Positions 16,700 to 26,548 of a stretch of DNA of 64,000 nucleotides are shown piece by piece. A program made the translations under genes and the position numbers. Under the pieces are notes generated by a model that worked only from the letters and a program-made list of their open reading frames with translations, made no database searches and was not told where the DNA came from. This DNA is from a virus, in the IMG/VR virus record IMGVR_UViG_3300030117_006141, positions 1 through 64,000 of that record. The stretch is one strand, 5' to 3'. Positions within the stretch are counted from its first letter, which is position 1; the number at the start of each line of letters is the position of its first letter.

Positions 16700-19600
16700 T
16701 TAATTTCTTCCCATTAGATTAGGTGCACCGGCAATATCACCATCGTCTAATGTAACCCCGGCAACATTTACTAATAATTGACAGTGTGTAACAATCCCTG
16801 TACCTTGACTTGGTAATTTAATATCACCAATTTGATAATCTGGTGCAACATCTATTTGTAAGTTTAATGTAACATCTCCTCCTAGAGAACCATCACAAAT
16901 TATTCTAGTTCGGTTTCCTCCGTCACTATAATTTTCATAATATTGGGCTTTATTCCCTGATGTAATTATTGTATATTTTTCACTAAAGTTCGTAGCAGAC
17001 ACTAATCCATCTGCCGTAACCTTAAATGATGATGTAGCAGAACCACCAAATGTTATTGTTCCTGCATCTAAATCTATTTCTCCACCCGCATCAGTACCAT
17101 AATTTTTTGATTGTATTTGACCAGTTTTTATTCTACCACCTTCTATAATTGTGCTAGCCGGTGATGCGGCTCCTGCGGGAACTCCAAATAGACCTTTAAT
17201 TTCATTTTCAGAAAGTGCTTTTCCATAATATATTCTAAGTTCATCTATTGAACCAGTGTACGGTGCTTGGCCGGTATCAAATGTTGGTGCAGAATAAGGA
17301 TTTTCGTTATTGGAAACCAATCTGACATCATTGTAACAGGCGCCTACTCCCATTCTTCCAGTATATGTTAGTGCATATGAATTTTTACTATAATTTTCTT
17401 TATAGTCTACCCGTCTTCCATCTAACCACAAACTAGATGTTCCTTTTGCATAAACCCCAGCTGCATGATACCATTTACTTGATGTAATACTAGACGATAC
17501 AACTACCTGTTCATTTGCCTGATCGCCACTATTGTCATAGCTAGTATAATATAACATTGATCTTGATACAAAAGCTGCTTGTGCTGCTGTATTTCCACCA
17601 ACTTCCCAAATTATCTGTGGTTCGGTATGAGCTACGTTTTTAGCCTTAAACCAAACAGAAAAACTTTGGGAGAAAACATTAGCGGCTGATCCACCAGGTG
17701 CCCAAGCCTCTCTATCTTCGACCTGAATATAACAATTATTGCCCTCATCTAATTTTAATGAGGTTCCGGTTACTGCATCGCTTCCAGAACCATATAATAC
17801 CGTTCCTTGTATTGAACCTGAATACATAGTCCAATTGTCAGCAGGTGCTGCCTGATTGATAACCGTACTTCCTGTTCCCGCTGCAAAATTGTAATGTATT
17901 ATCTCTTCATCAGATACAAACGGGGCTGATGGTATTGATGCTACTTCTATTTTTCCTTTGAAATATCCGTTTGAAGTGTATATTCCATGACCTGTTACAC
18001 CATCAGAAAAATCATTATCCGTTATTCCTGATAAATCTCCAACTCTGGCGGTAATATTTGTATCATTATAGCCCGAGCCTGTTCTTTCAACTATATCCAT
18101 ATAAGGAGTATTAGCATTCGATGGTGAAGCATTCATGTGGATATACCCAGTTCCACTAGAACCTAATGAAACCAGAGTTTGGCCGGCTGACATGGATGGG
18201 ATTATGTTGTTATTTTGGCCTCTAGTAAGGGTCAATGTGTTTGCATTTTTTACAGTGCTAGTAGCAGTGACCTTCATTATTTCTTCCGTAAATCCATTAG
18301 AAGAAGTAGCCTTAGCCATTACATATTCGTTTGCTATAAATCCGGATGCGTTATCTACAGGAACTACACAAGATACACCTGCTGAGATAATTGCGCCGGT
18401 AGTGGAACCAGTAATATTACTACCAGTTACAGCCGTAGCATTAGCTATTATTAATTGTCCCCCTACTGCCGATACTGTGTCTTTTTCAAACACGGCTGTA
18501 GATAAGGTTCCCCTAATTTTTGCTTCTTCAAATTCCGCCTTTCCATCAGATGAAATTTTCCAACCCTTTCCGGTTCCAAATTCCGATGATTGAAAGTCTA
18601 TAGTTTTTATAGTGCCACTAGATGATAATACTAAATTACTAGATGATATCTGAGAATGGTTGAATGACCATCCTCCTATTTGGTTTGTAGAACCCGCTTG
18701 AAAAACATTTGCTCCATTTACGTGTGCTGTAAATCCATTATCGGTTGCGCTTGCATAATGTATTTTTATAAAATTATCATCATCTCGTCTTACTAATATT
18801 TGAGGAGTGGATGTATCCCCATCTAATCTAATTCCTGCGTTGCCTCCATAACCTAATGATTGTAATTCATCTCCGTTAATTTTCCACCCAGCAATCTTAC
18901 CAGCACTAGCCGTCATTCTTCCATCAGCTGATACTTTAAATGCTGATGAGCTTATGAATCCTACGGGATCATTATTATCTGTGGATGATGATATATGCCA
19001 ATTATTAGAAGATGAAATAAATCCACCCTTATTTAATACAAGATTTCCTCCCGTGAGTTTTTCACTGTCAAATCTCCACCCAGCTATACTATTTCCTTGG
19101 TTTAATGGGTTACCGAGTTCGAATTCAACTTTGCTATCCTTTCTACCAACTATTCCCCATAAAAAATCACTACTATAATATTGTAAAATACTATCAGCTG
19201 AATCTCCAGCTACTTTATAAATAGAAATATTATCACCTGTAGCTGTAGAACTAAATCGAATTCTTCCATCTGCTGATTCTAGCTTAGTGTTTGAGATGGT
19301 CCATCCACCTATTGTACCTTTAGATGCTGTTAGATAACCTTGCATGTTTACCGCAAATGGTGGTGGATCAAGTACGTCTATACCATCCCTACCTACCCAC
19401 AAGCCTTCATCAGCATCGGCTACAATTACATCATCCCCAGAACCTAGTGTAATTCTTTTATCTGATGAATCTATAGTAAAATTAGTTGCGGTTAAATCAT
19501 TTGTGCCAATAGTAAATCCACCAATGGTACCTCCAGCTTCTGCTGTAATAGTTCCCTGCATTGTAACATTACCATCTGTTCCTAATTCAAAATTAGAGGA

Positions 19601-22021
19601 TGATATAGCTATAGTTCCATCACCCGAACCTGATATAAAAGATGTTCTTTCACTACCTAAGAAAAATTTGTCTGTTGTGATATCTAATTCACCACCTGCT
19701 CCTGCGCTTGAACCTGTTTTAGTTCTAAATCTTATCCATGATGAAGATCCGACTAATTCCATACCCACCCCATAATAAGGTTGGCCTGCATATTCTTTGC
19801 CGTCAGCTCCAATAGACCCTGACCATATTATTATACCACCACCGCCTGAACCTGTTGCTTGATTAAATCCTGGATATGTTGGGTTTGTTGTTCTCAGTAT
19901 AGCAGAACTCATACCTGAAAATGAAAATCCAACATCAGTCGCGTCAGGTCCTATATTAAATACTCCTGGTAATAATGCTTCTTCTATGTATGTATTGGAA
20001 CCTGAGAAGTGCATACTGTGTGTAACCAAATATACATTATTTTTGTTTCCTTCACCGTCGTAAAATTCCCATTTGAAATCTAATAAATCATTCATTTTTT
20101 CATTCGGAATGTGACTTAATAAAAATGTATGATTTGGTGTAAATCCAGGTAATGCTACTGATTTAATAGATAATTTACTTATATCCCACATCCCAGCTTT
20201 AACTTGAAAGACGGGAACACCTGTTCCATTTCTGTCTGCCTTAAATGTATAAGTTTGGGTTTGAGGATCCGGAATAATGTTTGCACCAGCTACAGACCAG
20301 AAGGTTTTACCGGATTGTTGTTGATTTGTACTTGTCTGTCCCGAAAATGCCGGACTCGCTGCCAAACCTCCATTATTATTAGCCATATTATTTGAATCAA
20401 ACGTCCAATTGCCTGTCTCATCAGCCGTTATCCCAAGGCCTGGAATAAAGTTTGGATTTGTTAGTGTTTCTGCGACCTGTTCTTGCCAAGTACTAAATGT
20501 ATTTTCTTCTCCGAGTGATACTATTTTTTTACCTAATGTTGGATCCGTAATCTGCCCATTCGCATCAACATTATCAAATGAAGATCCTGACATGAAAACA
20601 ATCATTTCAGGTGGAAATCCATCATATAGATCCGTGGTGTGGGCATAATTAAATGATATTTGATAATCACACCCAGCATAAAATGTTAATGGTATAGTGC
20701 AGTTTGTTCTAATATATGCATTTTCTCTATCCGCGGCGGTAACTAATCCATCTGATAATTCTTCACTACCAGATATCCTAAGAGAATCCATCATGGACGA
20801 AGATTGTCTACTTAAAAACGGTTTGCCGAAAGAATTATCATACCCCACTCCTGAAGATGTCCAATATGTATTTACAGTATATTCATCAGCAAAGAATCCC
20901 ATTTTTTTAGTTAATTCGTGGGAGTTCCCATCTATAAGTAATTCTTTAAAATTTAGATTATCATCACCAATTTTTTCCCATTCTGTAAATCCAGCGGATC
21001 TCATTTTAGTTGTGACCCTTTCCACATCACCAGCAATTGGTTCTAAATTAGCTAAAGTTACTAAGGCATAAGATTCAACATTTCCAGAACCTGTTGTATA
21101 TGTTGGCGTTTGAATATAATCTAATGTAAATGCACTGGGTAAAACAGTATTTACCAAATAAGAAGCATGTTGTGTTGTATCGTATATGGGAACTTGGTAA
21201 GAGAACCACCCCCCACCAGTAAAATACCCTGCAATAAATGTTTCTGATACATTTAGCAATTCATATGGATGATTAACTATTGCCTGACTCGAGTTGATAA
21301 CTTGTTGGATGTATCCATCGTATGCCTGTGGTGTGTTTGATGAACCGTCTGGGGCTGTTGCGTCTAGAGCAAAACCACTAGGTAAATTATAAATTGGATT
21401 TTGTATTATTAAATGTCCACCCTCGTGTTCTGAAGTCCAGTTAAATCCAATCGCGTATGCATGTGTTGTTGTCACGCCGTTTGCAATAGTAGTCACCAAC
21501 TCAACAGTTCCTGTAGAAATCTGGGTTTCTGCTGTATTTCCTACGGCATATCCTTGATTAAGAAATTCCTTACGCTTTTCTTGCACGAATGCTTTTGGTT
21601 TTCTACCAAATACGATAGGGGTGATGTTTGGGCTATAAGGATCTATCTGTATTAATCTTTTCCATCTTACAGTTCGTCCACTTCGAAGTTTAGCAACTAA
21701 CGTAATAATACCATTACCTATAGGGGTCCATGGGTATACCCATAAAGTTAACATTCTATTACCAGAAACGCCATACCAATTAGGCACCTCCATATAGACG
21801 TTACTCCCATCAACAGCTACGCATTCAAATTTGATTTCAGAATTTGGTTTAAATGCTAAACTATTTCCGGCTAATAAAAAGGCATTCTTTCCAGCAGTAA
21901 GTTTTTTAGGAAATTGAGTTATCCTAAAATAATCGGGTGAGTTAAAAGAAGTGTCTTCTATTAAATCACTATACTTCTGAAGATGTAGTCCTTGATATTT
22001 GCTTTTTTTGATAAATCCCAT
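16700..22021 (-). CDS. giant tail-fibre/tip protein with LamG-like domain
   Basis: 1773 residues. The N-terminal ~150 residues (YFRITQFPKKLTAGKNAFLLAGN..., NVYMEVPNWYGVSGNRMLTLWVYPWTP) look like an attachment domain. The middle has many KI(A/S)GWKING, IGGWTISN and TIGGFTIG repeats typical of phage fibre shafts. Residues ~1375-1612 form a concanavalin/LamG-like domain (FSVWFKAKN, WYHAAGVYAKGTSSLWLDGRRVD, YTGSIDELRIYYGKALSENEIKGLFG), likely sugar-binding. A short C-terminal tip follows. The start has AAGGGAAAC and a candidate late promoter 27 nt upstream. It is the first gene of the fibre cluster in transcription order. Confidence 0.85.
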   Translation of the reverse strand: MGFIKKSKYQGLHLQKYSDLIEDTSFNSPDYFRITQFPKKLTAGKNAFLLAGNSLAFKPNSEIKFECVAVDGSNVYMEVPNWYGVSGNRMLTLWVYPWTPIGNGIITLVAKLRSGRTVRWKRLIQIDPYSPNITPIVFGRKPKAFVQEKRKEFLNQGYAVGNTAETQISTGTVELVTTIANGVTTTHAYAIGFNWTSEHEGGHLIIQNPIYNLPSGFALDATAPDGSSNTPQAYDGYIQQVINSSQAIVNHPYELLNVSETFIAGYFTGGGWFSYQVPIYDTTQHASYLVNTVLPSAFTLDYIQTPTYTTGSGNVESYALVTLANLEPIAGDVERVTTKMRSAGFTEWEKIGDDNLNFKELLIDGNSHELTKKMGFFADEYTVNTYWTSSGVGYDNSFGKPFLSRQSSSMMDSLRISGSEELSDGLVTAADRENAYIRTNCTIPLTFYAGCDYQISFNYAHTTDLYDGFPPEMIVFMSGSSFDNVDANGQITDPTLGKKIVSLGEENTFSTWQEQVAETLTNPNFIPGLGITADETGNWTFDSNNMANNNGGLAASPAFSGQTSTNQQQSGKTFWSVAGANIIPDPQTQTYTFKADRNGTGVPVFQVKAGMWDISKLSIKSVALPGFTPNHTFLLSHIPNEKMNDLLDFKWEFYDGEGNKNNVYLVTHSMHFSGSNTYIEEALLPGVFNIGPDATDVGFSFSGMSSAILRTTNPTYPGFNQATGSGGGGIIIWSGSIGADGKEYAGQPYYGVGMELVGSSSWIRFRTKTGSSAGAGGELDITTDKFFLGSERTSFISGSGDGTIAISSSNFELGTDGNVTMQGTITAEAGGTIGGFTIGTNDLTATNFTIDSSDKRITLGSGDDVIVADADEGLWVGRDGIDVLDPPPFAVNMQGYLTASKGTIGGWTISNTKLESADGRIRFSSTATGDNISIYKVAGDSADSILQYYSSDFLWGIVGRKDSKVEFELGNPLNQGNSIAGWRFDSEKLTGGNLVLNKGGFISSSNNWHISSSTDNNDPVGFISSSAFKVSADGRMTASAGKIAGWKINGDELQSLGYGGNAGIRLDGDTSTPQILVRRDDDNFIKIHYASATDNGFTAHVNGANVFQAGSTNQIGGWSFNHSQISSSNLVLSSSGTIKTIDFQSSEFGTGKGWKISSDGKAEFEEAKIRGTLSTAVFEKDTVSAVGGQLIIANATAVTGSNITGSTTGAIISAGVSCVVPVDNASGFIANEYVMAKATSSNGFTEEIMKVTATSTVKNANTLTLTRGQNNNIIPSMSAGQTLVSLGSSGTGYIHMNASPSNANTPYMDIVERTGSGYNDTNITARVGDLSGITDNDFSDGVTGHGIYTSNGYFKGKIEVASIPSAPFVSDEEIIHYNFAAGTGSTVINQAAPADNWTMYSGSIQGTVLYGSGSDAVTGTSLKLDEGNNCYIQVEDREAWAPGGSAANVFSQSFSVWFKAKNVAHTEPQIIWEVGGNTAAQAAFVSRSMLYYTSYDNSGDQANEQVVVSSSITSSKWYHAAGVYAKGTSSLWLDGRRVDYKENYSKNSYALTYTGRMGVGACYNDVRLVSNNENPYSAPTFDTGQAPYTGSIDELRIYYGKALSENEIKGLFGVPAGAASPASTIIEGGRIKTGQIQSKNYGTDAGGEIDLDAGTITFGGSATSSFKVTADGLVSATNFSEKYTIITSGNKAQYYENYSDGGNRTRIICDGSLGGDVTLNLQIDVAPDYQIGDIKLPSQGTGIVTHCQLLVNVAGVTLDDGDIAGAPNLMGRN

Positions 22022-22047
22022 TTAGTTTCCCTTTATCTACAATTATT

Positions 22048-22060
22048 CAAATATAAATAT
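22048..22060 (-). promoter_or_regulatory. candidate late promoter before the giant fibre gene
   Basis: The minus strand reads ATATTTATATTTG, part of a 16-nt stretch identical to the one before the 1275 start. The fibre gene starts 27 nt downstream after AAGGGAAAC. No TTTG box lies 20 nt upstream. Confidence 0.42.
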
Positions 22061-22064
22061 GTAG

Positions 22065-25000
22065 CTAGAGAATTACTTTGCTAAATCCGCTATCTTTCTT
22101 GATATCTATCAGACTGTCTACCACATCCCTAACAGAATCTAAATGCGATATTACCATTAAAAATTCAAATTGAGATTTTAAGTATTCGAATAGCATAAAC
22201 ATTGAATTAAGATTCTCAGAATCGAGATTTCCTAATCCTTCATCTATTGCTAAAAAGTTTGGTCTAGATAAATTTGAAATATTAATTAAAGCCGTTCTAA
22301 TTGCGATAGAAGATATAAACTTTTCCATACCAGATGTCAATTCCAATGGCCAAACTTTATCATCACCATAAGTAATATAAGTATTAATATTTTTACCATC
22401 TAAATTAAACAAAATATTAAATTCAACAATTCTATTTAATATATCATTTACTTCATCTTCAACAATTGGAATTATTTTGGATATCAATTCATATGGGACA
22501 CCATCTCTTTGAATTGCATCTAAATAATATTCATATGCCTTATACTTGTCCTGCAAACTTTCTGCGCGTTTTATTGAGTCTAAGATAGTTTTCTTTGTGT
22601 TTAACGCGACTTCTATACTACCGTGGATAGTTAACAACTCGTCCTCTTTGACTTCTATTTCATTTTCCAAAAGTATTTTTTGATTGCCCAAATCATTTAA
22701 TATATCATTTATTTTTTGATTATGAATTATATCCTTTTTATTTTGGTGATATTTAGATATTTCTGCATTTATTTGTTCTATTGTTTGCTCTGTCTTATTT
22801 AACTTTTCCTTTGCTTTATAATATTCTATCCTTCCAATATTCCTTTCAGATTCTATTCGTTGTATTGTAGAATTATATTTTTGTGCTTCAATAAGTGCAT
22901 CCGAATATTTTTTATTTTTATCCATTATATTATTGGATTCTTCTAAGTCACTTATCAATCTTTTAGCCTTTATTTTATCTGTTTCTAAATCATCTTTGGT
23001 TTTTTTAGCATCCAAAACAAATGGGTTGTTTATGCAATATTTACAGTTAGGATCATACTCATGTTTATCCAAGTGCTTTAATTTATCCAATTTATTTTTA
23101 ACAATTATTTTAATCTTTTCAATTTCATTTTTAAGATTATTACTATTTTTTTCAGCTTCTATATATTTTTTATTTCCGTCTTCTATATCCTTAATATCAC
23201 CCAACTTTGTCAATTTATTATTTGTTTCTGCTAAAATTACTTTATTATTTTTTGATGTTTGTTCGTCTCGTCTAAGCCTTTCTTCTATATTTTTCTTAAT
23301 ATCTTCATTATGTAAGCGATCAAATTCTAGACCTTCAATATCTTCATTTACGTGGCCAATTTTAACAAGTTTGTCCTCATTTTTTGTAATTCTCTTTTCT
23401 AATGTCTTTAGTCTATTTGTTGCAGATGTCTTCTCTTTTTTTGCATCCACTTTTAGATTTTTATTTTCATCAATATTTGCTTCCGCATCTGCTAATTGTT
23501 GTGTAAAATCGGTTTTTTTGAATTCATCAAGAATCGCAGAAACGCCCTTTATCTCATTATTTGCTAAAGTATATAATTCTTCAAAAACAGAGATATCAAG
23601 AAATTGGGCTAAAAGGTCTTTTCGCTCAGATTGTGATTTTTCAATAAACGCAGTATTGTTGTTTTGCACAGATAAAGTTGTTAAAATAAAATCATCATAT
23701 GTTCCAACATAATTACGAATATTTTTATTTGTATCATATCTTTGCTCACCATTTAATGATTCTTCTTGTCCATCGTCATTTATGGTCCAAAAGTTAACTT
23801 TCACGGTAACTTTGCCTTTATGATATCCCTTCAATACTCTATGTGCTTTTCTTTCTATAAAATAATCCTGGCCGTCTATTCTATATTGAAGCTTACAACT
23901 GAAGTTATTTTTCTTATTATTCATAACATCATTTGCGCTCGAAGATCTACTACATCTATCAAATAAACAAAAACATATCGCGTCTAGTAGGGCTGATTTT
24001 CCGCTTGCGTTAGCCGCAAATAGTCCGTAGGTTCCTTTGCAATTTTCAAAATCTAATTCATTATCGGGTCCATATGAAAACATGTTACCAAAAGTAAATT
24101 TTATTGGTTTCCATCTAAGATTTCTAGCAACCTCTACCTGATTCATCTGACCATTTAATTCCTTATTAATCTTAAAAATTTCTTTTGTAATGGAGTCATC
24201 TACAACATAATTTCTATCTAAATAGTCCTTAATTAATTCATTTTGAAAACTGACGTTTCTTACATCACCAATACCATTTTTTAAATCCCTATTACCTATT
24301 TTAGTTTGAGATAATCTATCATTACGCAATACCGTCACATCTTTTAATTTACATTTCTTGCGAACTATTGTTAATAATTTTTTTAATGTTGGTTCATCTG
24401 TATTTGTCAGTCTTACCCTTAATCTTGGTCTTTTGGGGATATGTGTCAGATCGGGTAGTTTACCATCTACAATATCTAATGTGTAGTATGCTTGATCATT
24501 CACAATGCGCTTGAATTCCGATTTTCCATTTGACATATCCCATAACAAATATCCATGATCTATAGGATGTTCTCCAAAATTTTGACAAACAGTCGAACCG
24601 GCATATGCAATTGTTTTTTTGCTATTCAAATATTGATGCTTATGTATATCGCCCAACAAGGTAAAATCATACCCATCAAATGCATTTGTTTTAACATCAC
24701 CCGGCAATCTAAATCCTGCATCTGTTTGTGCATCTGAAACGCATCCGTGGTAAAGAGCAATTTTTTTATTATCGCCCTTTATGTCTGATGCTTTTATATA
24801 ATTCTCAGGCTCATCGAATACTGAGAATACAGTAAAGTCTATATCAGCCATAGTATATACACCCGAATCTTTTAGATAATAAAAATTGTCCAAATTCAGG
24901 GAATCCACTATCGGTGTTAATGCATCGAGTCTACTTGCATTATTCAAATTACAATCATGATTTCCTGCTATAAGGATGGTTGGTCTAATTTTAGATAAAT

Positions 25001-25232
25001 TAGTAAATAGTTCAGATACCATCCTAATCAGCTCAGGTGACATTTCTGTTTTAGCATGAACGATATCGCCTGCTAAATATATCACACTATTTGGATCCAA
25101 ACTATCCTTTAGATCCTTATATAATTTCTTAAATACATTTCGATATTCACCATGTCTTTTCAAATTTCTAATGTGAACATCCGCTATATGTGCTATATGT
25201 TTTATGTTTTCAAATCCAATATCAATTTTCAA
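22065..25232 (-). CDS. fused gp47-gp46 (SbcD-SbcC / Mre11-Rad50) recombination nuclease
   Basis: 1055 residues joining both subunits of the DNA end-resection complex in one chain. Residues 1-~350 are the Mre11/gp47 phosphoesterase: DVH (18-20), GD..H (55-59), GNHD (90-93), LYHG (160-163) and GDIHKHQ (194-200). From ~370 comes the Rad50/gp46 ATPase: Walker A AANASGKS (406-413), long coiled coils with a zinc hook CKYC (730-733), signature LELTSGMEK (963-971) and Walker B FLAIDE (993-998). In T4 these are two separate genes. All catalytic motifs are intact, so it should be active in recombination-dependent replication. It overlaps the primase gene by 4 nt (ATGA). Confidence 0.93.
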   Translation of the reverse strand: MKIDIGFENIKHIAHIADVHIRNLKRHGEYRNVFKKLYKDLKDSLDPNSVIYLAGDIVHAKTEMSPELIRMVSELFTNLSKIRPTILIAGNHDCNLNNASRLDALTPIVDSLNLDNFYYLKDSGVYTMADIDFTVFSVFDEPENYIKASDIKGDNKKIALYHGCVSDAQTDAGFRLPGDVKTNAFDGYDFTLLGDIHKHQYLNSKKTIAYAGSTVCQNFGEHPIDHGYLLWDMSNGKSEFKRIVNDQAYYTLDIVDGKLPDLTHIPKRPRLRVRLTNTDEPTLKKLLTIVRKKCKLKDVTVLRNDRLSQTKIGNRDLKNGIGDVRNVSFQNELIKDYLDRNYVVDDSITKEIFKINKELNGQMNQVEVARNLRWKPIKFTFGNMFSYGPDNELDFENCKGTYGLFAANASGKSALLDAICFCLFDRCSRSSSANDVMNNKKNNFSCKLQYRIDGQDYFIERKAHRVLKGYHKGKVTVKVNFWTINDDGQEESLNGEQRYDTNKNIRNYVGTYDDFILTTLSVQNNNTAFIEKSQSERKDLLAQFLDISVFEELYTLANNEIKGVSAILDEFKKTDFTQQLADAEANIDENKNLKVDAKKEKTSATNRLKTLEKRITKNEDKLVKIGHVNEDIEGLEFDRLHNEDIKKNIEERLRRDEQTSKNNKVILAETNNKLTKLGDIKDIEDGNKKYIEAEKNSNNLKNEIEKIKIIVKNKLDKLKHLDKHEYDPNCKYCINNPFVLDAKKTKDDLETDKIKAKRLISDLEESNNIMDKNKKYSDALIEAQKYNSTIQRIESERNIGRIEYYKAKEKLNKTEQTIEQINAEISKYHQNKKDIIHNQKINDILNDLGNQKILLENEIEVKEDELLTIHGSIEVALNTKKTILDSIKRAESLQDKYKAYEYYLDAIQRDGVPYELISKIIPIVEDEVNDILNRIVEFNILFNLDGKNINTYITYGDDKVWPLELTSGMEKFISSIAIRTALINISNLSRPNFLAIDEGLGNLDSENLNSMFMLFEYLKSQFEFLMVISHLDSVRDVVDSLIDIKKDSGFSKVIL

Positions 25233-26149
25233 AACAATTTCCCCATAATTCTTTTTTCCATTAACGAACTTCCAGTTAATGGTCTTGTTTCATGTAACAT
25301 TTTATTAAATATCGAAAATCCTAAATCACTTGGGTCTTTATCCTGCATTTCAACCAAATGAACTCTGATTCCATGATTCAAAAAATAATCACAAATATCT
25401 AATGCCTTAATCAGTGCATCTTTATCTAGTGCTATGTATAATTTTTTAACACGTTTTTCTATAATCTTTTTACGTAATTTATCTAGAACAATTTTACCAA
25501 ATAATGGAATTGCATTTCTTTTTACAGCAATCGCATCGAATGCACCTTCTACAATTGTAATAGGTTCATTCCAATTAATCATTAAATCAAACCCAATAAT
25601 ATCCTTTGAAACCTGTGGATTTTTGTGCTTAAAGTCTGTATTATAATATGCTCTGCCAGTAAAAAAGTTTAATGTTCCTGCTTCATCATAACTTGGAATT
25701 ATTATCTTACCCTTATATTGTCCCCTACTACAAAATCCTATATTATATTTTATAATATCCATATCATCAATACCGCGATTATTTAAGTAATGCAGTGCAT
25801 TTCTAACTTCCGGGTTTTTTATTGATGCATTGTATAGTGGTTCAAATTCATCAGGCAATGATAAAGTATCATACTTTTTTTCTATGTGTTTAGGAATATA
25901 ATCGCCTATACACTCATTTAATTCCTTTATTTGATTTTGTGAAGCATTTGCTTTTTTAAATAATGAGTATAATTTTCTTCCCTTTGCACCGCATACCCAA
26001 CATTGCCACAATTGGGTTAGTAAATTAACCTGTAGCTTTCTTTTATGATGTCTACAAAAGGGGCAGTAAAATGATGACTCGCTATTTCTTAATTGTTTAC
26101 TTTTACCTATAACCCTTTCGATTATATTTAATAAAGATAAATTACCCAT
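25229..26149 (-). CDS. 61: DnaG/gp61-type primase
   Basis: 306 residues, close in size to T4 gp61 (342). The N-terminal zinc finger is CPFCRHHKRKLQVN...WQCWVCG (two CxxC pairs). A TOPRIM core follows with ITIVEGAFDAIAVKRN (catalytic Glu) and LYIALDKDA (D-x-D). It makes RNA primers for lagging-strand synthesis, normally with a gp41 helicase, which is not in this window. It overlaps the nuclease-like gene upstream by 8 nt and the gp47-gp46 fusion downstream by 4 nt, forming a tight three-gene replication/recombination unit. Confidence 0.9.
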   Translation of the reverse strand: MGNLSLLNIIERVIGKSKQLRNSESSFYCPFCRHHKRKLQVNLLTQLWQCWVCGAKGRKLYSLFKKANASQNQIKELNECIGDYIPKHIEKKYDTLSLPDEFEPLYNASIKNPEVRNALHYLNNRGIDDMDIIKYNIGFCSRGQYKGKIIIPSYDEAGTLNFFTGRAYYNTDFKHKNPQVSKDIIGFDLMINWNEPITIVEGAFDAIAVKRNAIPLFGKIVLDKLRKKIIEKRVKKLYIALDKDALIKALDICDYFLNHGIRVHLVEMQDKDPSDLGFSIFNKMLHETRPLTGSSLMEKRIMGKLF

Positions 26150-26486
26150 TCGCTTTTTTTATCAAATCTACAAAAGTTTCAAAAGGAATTGCCACGTATG
26201 TTTTAGTTCTATTTCTCTTAAAAACAACAGCTGGATCATATCCTTGATCGTTAGCTTCAGCTTGTTTAATTGCAGACCATATATTTAATTTTTCTTGATT
26301 TTTACACTCGAAAGAAAAAGGTATATGTCTTCTTGCTAACGGGCTCATTTGTAAATCTTCACCCGATTGTCCCATTGCCGTTGATCTAATATCATCGGGT
26401 AATAATTCAGTAAAGGCTTCAACTAATAAGGCTCTAACCTCCTGTTGTAACCTTCTACCTTTAGCTTTTGCAGATGATGTCTTCAT
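26142..26486 (-). CDS. PD-(D/E)XK-like nuclease, possible Holliday-junction resolvase
   Basis: 114 residues. The centre carries SGEDLQMSPLARRHIPFSFECKNQEKLNIW. The D...ECK pattern fits the PD-(D/E)XK active site, and a following KRNRTKTYVAIPF strand is typical of small archaeal-Hjc/VRR-like nucleases. The Lys/Arg-rich N-terminus (AKAKGRRLQQEVR) is common in this group. The start has AAGGAG 6 nt upstream. It is the first gene behind a host-like promoter and leads an operon with primase and the gp47-gp46 fusion, fitting a recombination role. Confidence 0.7.
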   Translation of the reverse strand: MKTSSAKAKGRRLQQEVRALLVEAFTELLPDDIRSTAMGQSGEDLQMSPLARRHIPFSFECKNQEKLNIWSAIKQAEANDQGYDPAVVFKRNRTKTYVAIPFETFVDLIKKANG

Positions 26487-26514
26487 ACATAACTCCTTAA
26501 TTTTTTTCCTTATT

Positions 26515-26546
26515 TTAATATAAGAAAATTATTTGAATTAACCAAA
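26515..26546 (-). promoter_or_regulatory. host-like promoter, TTTG-N20-TATATTAA
   Basis: On the minus strand a TTTG box (26546-26543) and TATATTAA (26522-26515) are separated by exactly 20 nt. It resembles the Bacteroidota sigma-A pattern (TTTG at -33, TAnnTTTG at -7). The sequence after TTTG (GTTAATTCAAATAATTTT) closely matches other promoters in the window. The nuclease/primase/gp47-46 operon starts 29 nt downstream. Confidence 0.65.
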
Positions 26547-26548
26547 TT

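Noticed and set aside
18135-19775. Several plus-strand open frames of 74-152 codons opposite the giant fibre gene
   Set aside because: Composition is a mirror of Ser/Gly/Thr-rich fibre repeats. The minus frame has recognised domains and they have no start signals.
22933-23712. Plus-strand open frame of 259 codons opposite the coiled-coil part of the gp47-gp46 fusion
   Set aside because: Ser/Phe/Leu-rich mirror of a Lys/Glu-rich coiled coil, no ribosome site; an antisense shadow.
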